Assembly (NCBI RefSeq): GCF_001718835.1
Contig: NZ_CP013444.1
Location: 1,116,001-1,180,000, forward strand
DNA: 64,000 bases
Reading direction: 5' to 3'
Source: Burkholderia cepacia
GTDB lineage: Bacteria > Pseudomonadota > Gammaproteobacteria > Burkholderiales > Burkholderiaceae
The notes below the pieces were generated by a model, which was not told the origin of the DNA, did not search any database, and worked only from the letters and a program-made list of their open reading frames with translations. This document shows, in pieces, positions 18,584-27,580 of the stretch. Positions within the stretch are counted from its first letter, which is position 1; every line of letters begins with the position of its first letter. The position numbers were made by a program, and so were the translations under genes.

Positions 18584-19909
18584 TCATTCGGCTTCCCGGT
18601 GAACTGAGCTCGGCAGCAGACTTGCCTTTGGCAAGGCAAAGCTCGCGAGCAAGGCGGCTGCGCATGCACCGATGACGTAGTAAGCGGGTGTGGTCAAGGC
18701 CCCTGTCTCACGAACCAGCATGGTGGCGAGCAACGGTGCAAAACCGCTGAACACGACCACCGAGATGTTATACGCCAGGGCGATGCCACTGAACCGGACC
18801 TGGACCGGGAACTGATCGGCGAGGACAGAGGGCCACGTACCGCTTGCCAGTGAAAAGACCACCGCCGCAAGGACGAATAGAACGACCGGATTGACGGTGT
18901 GATTCACAAGCGCCAAGTAAAACGGGTAGCTCAGCACAATCAGCAGCGCCGCTGACGTTCGCAACAGGTATCGGCGCGCGACCTTGTCCCCCAGCCAGCC
19001 CGCAGCGAGCAGCCCGAAGGAACTGACAACCAGATAGGCATTCTGGGCGATCGCCGCCGTGCGTGGCGAATAGTGCAGCTGTTGGACCAGATAGGCCGGC
19101 ATGTGACCGTAGAGGATGCCGTTGACGCCAGCCATCACTGCGATCGTGAGCGCTCCCGCGACGACAGCTTTGCCATGATGTCGCAGCGTCTCGCGAAATG
19201 GTCGCTTGACGACCGCACCATGCATCTCCTTGAACTCGGGGGACTCGTCCAGATTGCGACGCATCCAGTAGGACAACAGTCCACAGAAGCCGCCGAACAG
19301 GAACGCGATCCGCCAGCCATAGGCCGCCGCGTCAGCGCTGGAGAGGTAGCTCTGGATGCCGAGATTAACGAACGTCGCAAGCAAGACGCCCACGTTGACT
19401 GCACAGATGATTATGCCTGCGGCCAATCCTGCACGATGTGGCGCCGCTTCCACCGCATAAGTAATTGCGCCCGGCATTTCACCGCCGACGCAGAAGCCTT
19501 GCAGCATGCGCAACAAGATGAGCAGGATTGAAGCCGTGACGCCCCAGCTCTGGTAATTGGGCAGCAAGCCCAGACAGATCGTAGCCGAGGTGACCACGAT
19601 GATGGAGCCCAGGAAGACCGGACGACGGCCGTAACGATCCCCCCAGCTACTGAGGACGATACCACCAAGCGGTCGGATGAAATAGCCGATCGCTAGCACC
19701 GAGAACGCGGCCAGCATGCTGATCAACGACGAGGCGTTCGGGAAGAACTGGGCCGCGATGTAATGGGCGAAGAAACCGTATACGATGAAGTCGTAAAATT
19801 CCAGCGACCCGCCAAGGCTCGCGATGAGAATCATCTTCCACTGCGCCCGCGATAAGCCGGCAGAGTGTGAATGGTCAGCGGCGCCAACCGGGTGATGAGA
19901 TAGCTCCAT
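18584..19909 (-). CDS. MFS transporter, metabolite:H+ symporter (MHS) family
   Basis: 441 residues with twelve hydrophobic segments. The family motifs are GSLEFYDFIVYGFFAHYIA in helix 1, RPLGGIVLSSWGDRYGRRPVF after helix 2 and RMLQGFCVGGEMPGA in helix 4, all typical of the ShiA/ProP-like MHS family. It is the third gene of a minus-strand operon after the FAH-family hydrolase and the FAD hydroxylase (91 bp gap), and so probably imports the aromatic substrate of that module (inference). Confidence 0.9.
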   Translation of the reverse strand: MELSHHPVGAADHSHSAGLSRAQWKMILIASLGGSLEFYDFIVYGFFAHYIAAQFFPNASSLISMLAAFSVLAIGYFIRPLGGIVLSSWGDRYGRRPVFLGSIIVVTSATICLGLLPNYQSWGVTASILLILLRMLQGFCVGGEMPGAITYAVEAAPHRAGLAAGIIICAVNVGVLLATFVNLGIQSYLSSADAAAYGWRIAFLFGGFCGLLSYWMRRNLDESPEFKEMHGAVVKRPFRETLRHHGKAVVAGALTIAVMAGVNGILYGHMPAYLVQQLHYSPRTAAIAQNAYLVVSSFGLLAAGWLGDKVARRYLLRTSAALLIVLSYPFYLALVNHTVNPVVLFVLAAVVFSLASGTWPSVLADQFPVQVRFSGIALAYNISVVVFSGFAPLLATMLVRETGALTTPAYYVIGACAAALLASFALPKASLLPSSVHREAE

Positions 19910-19999
19910 GACTCCTCCAAAAATTGTTGGCTTCTTCGTCTAATAGGTTTGTGTGGTCGGACGCATCAGCGGCTCAACGCCGTCGGTGCGCCGGGCCGG

Positions 20000-21523
20000 T
20001 TACGCACAGGCTGTCTGCAGTGCAGGGAATGCGTGTTCGAGCAAGCTGTTCAACGATGCGATGTCATGTGCGACGCCGTACACATAGCGGTCAGGACGGA
20101 TCAGTACCGCTGCGGCGCCTGTTACCACTAACCACGCATTCACCGCATCCCCGTCGCTGACGATCTGGACCCCCGCCCGTTCAGCACGATCGGCAATGTC
20201 GTCACGTCCGGCGAGAAATTCGGGCAACACGACGAGTGCAAACCGGTATCCGACGACGTCATCCATCAGACGTCCATCCGCCAGGCGCGGTTGGGGCGCG
20301 ATCTGTCCAACCACGGCCGACGAGGATGCGTCGAGACAGGCTCCCGGGCCCAGCTTCGGTTGCGGGGTGACGAAGTTGCGAATCGCGGCGCTCATTTCGC
20401 TATCGCGGTTGTTCGCGGCCTCAGGACTGGTCGTCTGAATGACCGAACCAAGTTGCACCGCGGTTTCGATAAACTCGCGCACATGAGGCGAACGCTCCGA
20501 TTCGTAGGTATCAATCAGACCGTCGGGCGAAGTGCCGCGAATGACGGTGCCGAGCTTCCATGCAAGATTCGACGCGTCGCGGATGCCGGCCGCCATCCCC
20601 TGTCCCATGAAGGGCGGTGTCTGATGCGCGGCATCGCCAGCAAGCAGCAGTCGTCCGCGGCGCCAGCCGTTCGCCACGACCGAGTGGAAGGTATAAATCG
20701 CGGAACGCTCAAGTCGGGCGTTGGCCGGGGAAATCCAGCGGGCGAGCTTATCCCACAGCCATTCGGGAGACGCGAGTTGCGTCGCATCGTCGTCCGGCAT
20801 GACCATGATTTCCCAGCGGCGGCGATTTCCCGGACCACGGGTATAGGTCGTCGGGCGCGCCGGATCGCAATACTGAATGGAGAAATCTCCGAGATCGGGT
20901 CGCGGGGTGTCGAGCAAGACATCGACCACGACCCAACGTTCATGCGATTTCAGATCGGTGAGTTCGGTACCCATGAACCGACGCGCAATCGAGCGCGCGC
21001 CATCGCAGCCGACTACGTAGCGGGCCGTCGCACGCCCGAGCTTGCCGCAACTGGTGTCTTCAAAGCGCAGTTGGACGCAATCGTCCGTTTCGTCAAGCAC
21101 AAACACTTCGTGACGCAGCCGTACGTCTACGTTTGCCTGAGCAGCCAAGCGATCGCGCAACGCGTTTTCGAGGTCCGGTTGATGAAACTTGTAACTTGCG
21201 CACCAGCCCTGCGGGCCAATGCACGTGGGGCGTGCCCAGTCGATGAGAAGCTGGCCCGCGGCATTCACGAATTTCATGCCGGGACCGACAAACAGTTTGG
21301 GAAGCAGTGTGTCTGCGAGCCCAATGCTCTGAAACACCCGCATGCATTCGCCGTCAAAATGCACCGCGCGGGGCAGCGCAAAAATGTCCTTGTCTCGCTC
21401 CAGCACGAGTACCCGCACGCCTTCGATCGCCAGCAAGTTGGCCAGCGTCGCACCGGTCGGACCGAGGCCGATGATGGCGACATCGTAGTCGCATGCGTGC
21501 ATCGAAATGGTTTTATCTGACAT
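20000..21523 (-). CDS. FAD-dependent aromatic hydroxylase, MhpA-like
   Basis: 507 residues of the class A flavoprotein monooxygenases. The dinucleotide-binding motif is VAIIGLGPTGATLA near residues 15-28, the DG motif GCDGARSIAR near 170-179, and the FAD ribityl motif GDAAHQTPPFMGQGM near 288-302. The C-terminus has the thioredoxin-like VLIRPDRYVYG of MhpA-type enzymes. Relatives hydroxylate 3-(3-hydroxyphenyl)propionate or other phenols to catechols. It lies 57 bp after the FAH-family gene and opposite a VOC-type dioxygenase, so hydroxylation followed by meta cleavage is the natural reading; the exact substrate is open. Confidence 0.9.
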   Translation of the reverse strand: MSDKTISMHACDYDVAIIGLGPTGATLANLLAIEGVRVLVLERDKDIFALPRAVHFDGECMRVFQSIGLADTLLPKLFVGPGMKFVNAAGQLLIDWARPTCIGPQGWCASYKFHQPDLENALRDRLAAQANVDVRLRHEVFVLDETDDCVQLRFEDTSCGKLGRATARYVVGCDGARSIARRFMGTELTDLKSHERWVVVDVLLDTPRPDLGDFSIQYCDPARPTTYTRGPGNRRRWEIMVMPDDDATQLASPEWLWDKLARWISPANARLERSAIYTFHSVVANGWRRGRLLLAGDAAHQTPPFMGQGMAAGIRDASNLAWKLGTVIRGTSPDGLIDTYESERSPHVREFIETAVQLGSVIQTTSPEAANNRDSEMSAAIRNFVTPQPKLGPGACLDASSSAVVGQIAPQPRLADGRLMDDVVGYRFALVVLPEFLAGRDDIADRAERAGVQIVSDGDAVNAWLVVTGAAAVLIRPDRYVYGVAHDIASLNSLLEHAFPALQTACA

Positions 21524-21580
21524 GTCTACATCCGCTTGATGAGGCGCCGGACTCGCAGGGGCGCGTCCGGCAACGAATCT

Positions 21581-22432
21581 TTAGGCTTCGTCGGCAATCG
21601 GATTGGAGAGGACGCCAATCCGGTCTACTTCGACTTCGACCCGGTCGCCGGGCTTCATGAACAACGGCGGATTACGCTTTGCACCGACGCCGCCGGGCGT
21701 GCCGGTGACGATGACGTCGCCCGGTGCGAGCGGCGTGAAGGTCGACAAGTAGGCGATCTGCTTGGCGATGCCGTGAATCAGCATCTGCGTGGTCGCGCGT
21801 TGCACTTCCTGCCCGTTCAGGCGAGTGACGACGGTCATGAGCGCGTTCGGCTCGATCTCGTCGCTCGTCACCATCCACGGTCCGAAGGCGCCCGTGCGAT
21901 AGAAGTTCTTGCCCGGTCCCCACTGGGTGGTGTGACGCTGCCAGTCACGCACTGAACCATCGTTGTAACAGGCGTACCCGGCGACGTGATTCCATGCGTT
22001 GGCTTCAGCGATGCGCCGCCCACCGCGCCCGAGAATCACGGCGATTTCGCCCTCGTAGTCGAACTGTTGCGACTCGGGCGGACGCAACATTGGCTGCCCA
22101 TGGCCCACTTGCGAAGCCGGAAGCCGCATGAAGATCACGGGCTGCTCGGTGGTTTCGCGATGGGTTTCCTTGACGTGCTCCGCGTAGTTGAGGCCCACGC
22201 AGAATATCTGCCCGGGATTGGGAATCACCGGCAGAAGCGTCACTGCCGCCAATAGGTAGTCGCCCTGAGCGCCTTGGGCCGCTTGGACAGCCTCATCCAG
22301 TGCGTCAGCGGCGATCAGTGCCTTCAGGTCGGCGTAACGGCCGTTCAGGCGTTTGCCGAGGTCAAACACGCTGTCGTCGCGAACGGTGCCGAAGGAGGGG
22401 CCTTGATGGGTAGAAAAGCTGACGAGTTTCAT
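21581..22432 (-). CDS. Fumarylacetoacetate hydrolase (FAH) family protein
   Basis: 283 residues from MKLVSFSTHQGPSFG, the standard FAH-family N-terminus; the open frame extends upstream but has no homology there. The metal site is seen in VGLNYAEHVKET, FDYEGEIAVILGRGG (acid ligands) and YACYNDGSVRDWQ, with the C-terminal VTGTPGGVGAKR. Members hydrolyse C-C bonds of acylpyruvates or hydrate/decarboxylate 2-oxo-dienoates after meta cleavage, or isomerise maleylpyruvate. First gene of the minus-strand ring-cleavage operon. Confidence 0.92.
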   Translation of the reverse strand: MKLVSFSTHQGPSFGTVRDDSVFDLGKRLNGRYADLKALIAADALDEAVQAAQGAQGDYLLAAVTLLPVIPNPGQIFCVGLNYAEHVKETHRETTEQPVIFMRLPASQVGHGQPMLRPPESQQFDYEGEIAVILGRGGRRIAEANAWNHVAGYACYNDGSVRDWQRHTTQWGPGKNFYRTGAFGPWMVTSDEIEPNALMTVVTRLNGQEVQRATTQMLIHGIAKQIAYLSTFTPLAPGDVIVTGTPGGVGAKRNPPLFMKPGDRVEVEVDRIGVLSNPIADEA

Positions 22433-22502
22433 TGATGCTCCAAGTAGATAAAGATCCAGGCAGATCGATGCTAACGACCTACAAAAAGTCGTGCATTTAT
22501 CA

Positions 22503-22516
22503 TTATTTGAGAATAA
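22503..22516. promoter_or_regulatory. AT-rich inverted repeat between divergent FAH and dioxygenase genes
   Basis: TTATT-TGAG-AATAA sits in the 146-bp divergent intergenic region, within an unusually AT-rich stretch. It could be part of an operator for the nearby IclR-type regulator, but it is short and could also be promoter sequence. Confidence 0.25.
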
Positions 22517-22578
22517 AATATATTTATCGGTGGGTGCAACGTGTTTTTCGTTAGGGGTTATCACTACTGGAGACAGGC

Positions 22579-23145
22579 ATGGAAGGTACGAAGAAAGCGC
22601 GACGCGGGCTATCGCTGAGCCATATGGGCTTCTACGTGAGCGACATGGCACGGGTGGAAGACTTCTATTCGCGGGTGCTGGAGTTCACCGTGACGGATCG
22701 TGGGACGCTGCAGGCGCCGCACGGCGAAATGCGGTTGGTGTTCCTGAGCCGTGATCCCGCGGTTCATCACCAGATCGTGCTTGCGAGCGGTCGGCCGGAG
22801 CACCTGGCGTTCAATCCGATCAATCAGATTTCGTTCGAAGCGGACAGTCTTGACACGCTCAGGCAGTTTCACGCGCGCTTTGTCTCGGAAGGTTTGCAAG
22901 AGATCAGCCCCGTCACGCATGGCAACGCGATTTCGATCTATGTGCGCGACCCCGAGGGCAACCGGCTGGAGATCTTCATCGACACGCCCTGGTACGTCGA
23001 TCAACCGATGCGGGTACCGGTCGATTTTGACTTGCCTGACGCGGAACTGATGGCGGCCGTTGAGCACCACGCGAGTGCGCTGCCGGGATTCAGGTCACGA
23101 ACCGATTGGCAGGCCGAGATGGCCGTGCGCATGGGCCTTGTCTAA
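22579..23145 (+). CDS. VOC-superfamily extradiol-type dioxygenase
   Basis: 188 residues with two beta-alpha-beta-beta-beta modules. The probable metal triad is His15 (LSHMGFYV), His64 (HHQIVL) and Glu131 (RLEIFID), the arrangement of single-domain type I extradiol dioxygenases and related VOC enzymes. The end of the second module (DPEGNRLEIF) is canonical. Lying between a ring hydroxylase and an FAH hydrolase, it is a good candidate for the ring-cleavage step (inference); glyoxalase-like isomerase activity is the alternative. It is short for a two-domain BphC-type enzyme. Confidence 0.8.
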   Translation: MEGTKKARRGLSLSHMGFYVSDMARVEDFYSRVLEFTVTDRGTLQAPHGEMRLVFLSRDPAVHHQIVLASGRPEHLAFNPINQISFEADSLDTLRQFHARFVSEGLQEISPVTHGNAISIYVRDPEGNRLEIFIDTPWYVDQPMRVPVDFDLPDAELMAAVEHHASALPGFRSRTDWQAEMAVRMGLV

Positions 23146-23311
23146 CATGTTGCCTGCCCGATCGGCTGCGCATCGGGCAAGCGCAAACGCAGTGCCCGGC
23201 GCAAAACGGGTTGGCAGCCGCGCATCCAACCGCTTTCCGTGAACCGGGAAGACCGACGGGCAAACGCGCTAGTGGCATAATCCGCTCACATAGAAGGAGT
23301 TCAGCATCCAG

Positions 23312-24124
23312 ATGTCGAGCATCACCCGGCTGTTATCCATACTCGAACTGTTTTCGGAGGCCAGGCCGTTCTTGTCCGCCGAAGACGTTGCTGCCGAACT
23401 CGATTGCTCGGCGCCGACGGCTTATCGCTACGTGCGTGAGCTTGTGGATGCGGGTTTGCTCGTCCGGTTCACGGGCGGAGAGTACGGTCTCGGTCCTCGC
23501 ATCATCAGGCTGGATTACCACCTGCGCGCGTCGGATCCGCTGCTTGCCGTTGGCCAGCCGATCATGCACGAGTTAAGCGAGCATTCCGGCTTCGATGTTG
23601 TGATGTCGCGCTGGTACGGAAACGAGCTTGTTGACACGCATCGGGAGACTCACGACGCGGCGCTTGACCTCCGCTACGGCCGAGGCCGACCGAGGCCCCT
23701 GTTTCTTGGCGCCGCTCCGAAGGCGATCCTTTCCACCTTCCCGAAGGCCAAGCTCGCGATCCTGTTCGAACAATATCCCGAGGACATTGCACAAAGCGGC
23801 CTTGGGACGACGCTTGAAGAGTTTCGGGCTTCGCTCCTCAAAATCCGACGCGCGGGTTTTTATCTCTCAAAAGACGAACTGGAGCACGGGGTTTCGGCAC
23901 TCGCGTCGCCGCTGTTCACCGACGACGCCGGTGAAGCGGTCGGATCGCTTGCGTTGATCGTCCCGACTCAACGTCTTGAGTTCGCTAATCTGGAGCGTCT
24001 CGTCGAATCGCTGCGCGAAGCCGCGGCGCGCACTTCGCAGCGCACGCGCGCGGCTATTGAAAGCCGGGCGATCGCGACGTCTGGGTCGTCGCACGCCGTG
24101 TCTTCAACAAGGCGCTCGGCATAA
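23312..24124 (+). CDS. IclR-family transcriptional regulator
   Basis: 270 residues. An N-terminal winged helix (SSITRLLSILELFSEARPFLSAEDVAAELDCSAPTAYRYVRELVDAGLLVR) is followed by the IclR effector domain with LFLGAAPKAILSTFP and HGVSALASPLF, the family's ligand-pocket region. IclR proteins commonly control protocatechuate, homogentisate and meta-cleavage operons. It follows the dioxygenase on the same strand after 166 bp, and that gap holds a GC-rich stem (23156-23178). Probable regulator of the ring-cleavage module (inference). Confidence 0.9.
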   Translation: MSSITRLLSILELFSEARPFLSAEDVAAELDCSAPTAYRYVRELVDAGLLVRFTGGEYGLGPRIIRLDYHLRASDPLLAVGQPIMHELSEHSGFDVVMSRWYGNELVDTHRETHDAALDLRYGRGRPRPLFLGAAPKAILSTFPKAKLAILFEQYPEDIAQSGLGTTLEEFRASLLKIRRAGFYLSKDELEHGVSALASPLFTDDAGEAVGSLALIVPTQRLEFANLERLVESLREAAARTSQRTRAAIESRAIATSGSSHAVSSTRRSA

Positions 24125-24250
24125 TTCATGACCATTTGCGCCTACAAGGGTTCGGTGCAATTGGATCGCTTTCGAAGACTCAACTCGTTGCCGCTGCACC
24201 TGGCATTAGCTAGTCGGCCCTGAACAATTCGTTTTGTCGCGCAGTTGAAG

Positions 24251-24948
24251 CTATGCCGCCGACAGCGCAGCGGTTTGGAAGTTGAGCAAAGCGGCGAGAA
24301 TCAGGGCGTAAAAAAGCCGCAGCTTGCGCAGGATCATCCGCAGGTTGTGGCCGGCACCGCACAGCACTGCGCGGATCGCATCGCCCAACGAACCCTTGAG
24401 CCAATTGCGATCCAGCTTGCCGTCGGCCTTCATGTGGCCGATGGCCGGCTCTATCGCGCTGCGACGCCGAATCGTTGCTCGCAGCCCGCGCGTAATACCG
24501 CGTCGCAAGCCTGGGTGATAGACCTTCACACCATCGACGGCGACTCCCTTGTAGCCTCGGTCGACGACAGCAATCTCCGGCTGAACGTCGCTGAGGATCG
24601 CCGCTTGTTCCAACGCTTCGGCCAGCGTCTGCCCACCGTACGGATTGCCCCGCATCGGGCGTGCTCCTACCACCAAGCCCTCCCGGTGCGTCGTCGTGAT
24701 CAACACCTTCACGCCGATTTCGTAAGGCTTTCGCGCTTTGCCCTTCGCCAGGCACTCAACTTCCGGCGCGTGCAGCGTGTACAGCTTGTTCTTGTCCTTT
24801 TGCTTCTGCGACACAATCCGTTTCGTGTGTCCGATCAGTTCTTCCAGCGCCGCGCGGCTTTGCTGCGCCACGCCATCGAGCTGTCGCTCGAAGTCGCGCA
24901 TCACACGGTGTGCGGCTTTTCTCCTTTTCGAAGTCAGTGAAACCGCAC
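24251..24948 (-). pseudogene. IS5-family transposase, N-terminal part missing
   Basis: The segment KDKNKLYTLHAPEVECLAKG...RKPYEIGVKV, then MRGNPYGGQTLAEALEQ, AVVDRGYKG (second catalytic Asp) and RRSAIEPAIGHMKADGKLDRN (catalytic Glu), are characteristic of the long IS5-family transposases of about 450 residues. About the first 220 residues are absent. The frame is open to a stop at about 24950, exactly where the MarR coding sequence ends, so the truncated element abuts and may have clipped that gene. Confidence 0.85.
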
Positions 24949-24949
24949 G

Positions 24950-25489
24950 CTATTGAACTGCTCCCGCGACCTTGGGAAGCAAGGTGAGTAGTTGTTCACG
25001 TTCGGCGCGCGTCAGTTGGGAGGCGATGACATGCTCGAACTCAGCCATGATGGCGCGGCCGCGCTTGACCTCGGACCGCCCTTCAGGGGTCAACTCAAGT
25101 TCATATACGCGGCGGTCCGTCTCGCTCGGCTGTCTCGTGACTAGAGACAGCGCTTCAAGAGCATCGACGACCTTCACTACATTAGGCCCCGCAATGTTCA
25201 ATGCCGTTCCCAGCGCTACCTGGCTGATACCAGGATTGGCGTCAATCGTCAGCAAGGCAGTCAGGCGGGCGGGTGACAGCTCAGGAGGCAGCAATTGAAA
25301 CATTGCATCCACGCAGCGCACTTGTGCGCGCTTGATTGCATAACCAAGTGAGCAATCCAGCAGGTCTGGTTGCTGCAGCGGATCCAACGTCGTCTTTGGC
25401 GTTCGCCGTGCTTGACCGTTCACGGCTGACGTGTTGGCGCGGGCTCGGTTCGGTGTGTCCGTTTCAAGGGTTTTCTTGCGGCTAGCCAT
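24950..25489 (-). CDS. MarR-family transcriptional regulator
   Basis: 179 residues with a basic N-terminal extension of about 45 residues. The winged-helix core reads LSPARLTALLTIDANPGISQVALGTALNIAGPNVVKVVDALEALSLVTRQPSETDRRVYELELTPEG, with the DRR wing motif. The stop codon touches an IS5 remnant, so the natural C-terminus may be altered. A perfect 11-bp palindrome 65 bp upstream of its start is a good self-operator. It faces a truncated Rieske oxygenase gene that it may once have controlled (inference). Confidence 0.9.
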   Translation of the reverse strand: MASRKKTLETDTPNRARANTSAVNGQARRTPKTTLDPLQQPDLLDCSLGYAIKRAQVRCVDAMFQLLPPELSPARLTALLTIDANPGISQVALGTALNIAGPNVVKVVDALEALSLVTRQPSETDRRVYELELTPEGRSEVKRGRAIMAEFEHVIASQLTRAEREQLLTLLPKVAGAVQ

Positions 25490-25554
25490 CGTCTTGGGTG
25501 TGGGGTAGGGAATCTACTTAAACGCGGGAACTTGTATCGGTAGTGTAGCACTTA

Positions 25555-25579
25555 TAATGATTACCTAAGGTAATCATTA
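25555..25579. promoter_or_regulatory. Perfect palindrome, likely MarR operator
   Basis: TAATGATTACC-TAA-GGTAATCATTA: two perfect 11-bp arms around a 3-base spacer, in the divergent region between the MarR gene and the Rieske oxygenase remnant. Size, symmetry and AT content match MarR-family operators. No other copy was noticed in the window. Confidence 0.7.
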
Positions 25580-25614
25580 ATTTGCATCGTGATGTGATGC
25601 TCGGCGTGGACGCG

Positions 25615-25872
25615 ATGAGCGAAGTACCGACGACCGTCAATCCGGTCGTGGTGGCCAAGTCGCCGCAACGCGCGCCAGCCGCCATTGCGGCGACCGATCG
25701 CTTTATCCGCAACATCTGGTATGCCGCCACGTGGGCACACGCCAGGCTTGATGGCGTTAAATCGTTTGTTCCAATGCGTACTCTCCACCTGTGTCCGTGT
25801 GGCAGGTCCTGGCGTGTAAGTAATCGGTGCGAACACTTCCTGGTACCAGCACCGTCCTCGGATCGCTGCTAG
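25615..25872 (+). pseudogene. 5' remnant of a Rieske ring-hydroxylating oxygenase gene
   Basis: The start MSEVPTTVNPVV is followed by FIRNIWYAATWAHA, the typical first strand region of VanA-like Rieske oxygenases (compare FLRNTWYVALW in the intact gene at 29990). Homology stops after about 45 residues, and the 2Fe-2S motifs and catalytic domain are absent. The following about 230 bp up to the LysR gene contain nothing I recognise with confidence. Confidence 0.6.
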
Positions 25873-26104
25873 GTGCCGACAAGCGCGGCACCTTGGGTTT
25901 TGCGCAAAAGAGCTTCGTTCCGCTCACCTGGATAAGGACGATCTCATACTGGATATGAGCAATTTTCGTTGGCGATCGCCAATCCGGCTTGCTAGCCTGT
26001 GCTGCAGGTATGAGATTGAATCGTATAGTTGTAGTCCGGTAACTTCGGCTACGAGGTGGACCTTCGGGCACTTCGGTGCGCTCAACAATGAATTTGGTTC
26101 GGCG

Positions 26105-27073
26105 ATGGAATCAGCTCAAGCGGTCCATGACGGCAGTGACGAGGAGGGGTCTGACGACCGCCCTTATATCGGACCCCGTCGTCTTCCAAACTCACTGGCA
26201 AGTCTGCGAGCATTCGAAGCGGTTGCACGCCGCCAGAGCTTTACGAAAGCCGCGGTTGAATTGAGTTTGACGCAAACCGCCGTCAGTCACCAAGTCCGCA
26301 AGCTGGAACACCACCTTCGAGCCAAGTTGTTCGTTCGAGATCGTGATGCCGTCCGGCTGTCCGATACAGGCAGGCAGTATCTGCCTGCAGTCAGGGGCGC
26401 GCTGAACATGCTGTCTGCAGCCACTCAGCGAATTGTCGACCAGAGCGATGAAGGAACGCTTTCCATCGTTTCGCTTGCCGGATTTGGCTTGAAATGCCTG
26501 CTTCCGTTGCTGCCAGACTTCCGGCGCAGGTATCCGAGCATACGTATTCGCTTCGAGAGCGTGGTCTCCCACGATGCTAAAGCGAGCTACAACTACGACG
26601 TTTCGATACGTTATGGCTTTGGTGACTGGCCGGGTATGGTCACGCATCGCATTGCACCTGAAGAACTCTTTCCAGTGTGCAGCCCGACCCTTCTCGCAAG
26701 TTCGAACGTGACATCGCACCGCGACATGTTGCGACACACGGCCATCTGCACCAGTTCATTGGCATTCCGGGACGATTGGCCGGAATGGCTAGCCCTTTAC
26801 GGTTGCTCTCCTGACGAGTTCGCCGACTGGGTTTGTTGCGACACCATGCTCTCGGCGTCGCAGGCCGCCATCGACGGACTCGGGTTTGCCATGGGGAGAA
26901 CACCCCTAGTCGATCGCGATATCCGGGAAGGACGACTGATCGAGCCTTTCCAGCGGCGTTTGAAGTCGAATACTGGGTATTACGTCACCAGCACGCCAGA
27001 ACACGCAAGGCGAAAGACGGTGAAGATGTTCGTGGAGTGGCTGCTTGAGCAGTTCACACATGCCGAATCCTGA
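26105..27073 (+). CDS. LysR-family transcriptional regulator, GcvA-like
   Basis: 322 residues from MESAQAV; the open frame extends to 25955, but without family resemblance. The HTH (LRAFEAVARRQSFTKAAVELSLTQTAVSHQVRKLE) is followed by the effector domain with NYDVSIRYGFGDWPGM, LFPVCSPTLL and GFAMGRTPLVDRDI, matching block for block the LysR at 12410-13381. A 33-residue acidic N-terminal extension precedes the HTH. Its target is unknown; it could serve the second aldehyde dehydrogenase or Rieske cluster (inference). Confidence 0.9.
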   Translation: MESAQAVHDGSDEEGSDDRPYIGPRRLPNSLASLRAFEAVARRQSFTKAAVELSLTQTAVSHQVRKLEHHLRAKLFVRDRDAVRLSDTGRQYLPAVRGALNMLSAATQRIVDQSDEGTLSIVSLAGFGLKCLLPLLPDFRRRYPSIRIRFESVVSHDAKASYNYDVSIRYGFGDWPGMVTHRIAPEELFPVCSPTLLASSNVTSHRDMLRHTAICTSSLAFRDDWPEWLALYGCSPDEFADWVCCDTMLSASQAAIDGLGFAMGRTPLVDRDIREGRLIEPFQRRLKSNTGYYVTSTPEHARRKTVKMFVEWLLEQFTHAES

Positions 27074-27367
27074 TTGGAATACAGGGCGAGTTGATTTTGT
27101 GCAGAAGCCATTGGCCGACGTCAGCATAAAAAATGGTGGGGTGATTTTAGGGGAGCACTCGGCGGCGCAGTCGCACCACTGTTGTGACGATGGGCCGACG
27201 GATGAAAATTTGTCACGGTTCCCACATGTTTTTTCATTTTCCTTGCGCCGCAGATGGAATTACGCTGATTCGTGAGCTTGTACGACGGCTCAATTTATTG
27301 GCGGCCACACGGGAGCCTAATCCACGTCTCGCGCGGGTGCCGCGCGGATTGTCGCAAGGAAGGCAAC
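27074..27367. other. Intergenic leader before the small ORF and Nramp gene
   Basis: 294 bp without a recognisable gene. It contains GGGGAGCACTCGGCGG (about 27148) and a short stem GTGAC/GTCAC. This might be a structured leader, but it does not clearly match the manganese riboswitch pattern, so no riboswitch is claimed. Confidence 0.3.
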
Positions 27368-27580
27368 ATGAGTGCAATGCAAAAGAGAGCGCTTTTCATC
27401 GACTCGCTTCGTATGAGGCGACTGTGCAAGCGTATGGTGGGCGCTGCAATCGTCGCGGGTGGTATCGCGGTACAGGTGCCCCAAGTTGTTCATTATTTCA
27501 ATTCGTCCTTTTCAAAACGATGTTTCGTGATCGATGACGCGTGCGGACCGCATGATTCACACGGAGTTTCCGCTCGATGA
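27368..27580 (+). CDS. Small protein of unknown function, coupled to the Nramp gene
   Basis: 70 residues, MSAMQKRALFIDSL..., preceded by a good ribosome site (aaggaaggcaac). A basic N-terminal third leads into a hydrophobic stretch VGAAIVAGGIAVQVPQVV, and the C-terminus holds two Cys. Its stop overlaps the Nramp start (ATGA, 27577-27580), the arrangement expected for translational coupling. No family recognised. It could be a leader peptide or a small membrane partner of the transporter; that is inference, and it may not be coding. Confidence 0.4.
   Translation: MSAMQKRALFIDSLRMRRLCKRMVGAAIVAGGIAVQVPQVVHYFNSSFSKRCFVIDDACGPHDSHGVSAR

Noticed and set aside
20291..21520. Plus-strand 409-codon open frame
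   Set aside because: Antisense shadow of the FAD hydroxylase; no domain and an arginine-rich composition.
25757..26104. Gene between the Rieske remnant and the second LysR
   Set aside because: Short frames on both strands (for example LLGADKRGTLGFAQKSFVPLTWI on plus) do not match a family I know and are interrupted by stops.
27074..27367. Manganese (yybP-ykoY) riboswitch upstream of the Nramp gene
   Set aside because: A GGGGAG-like element and a short stem are present, but the paired conserved loops of that riboswitch could not be identified.
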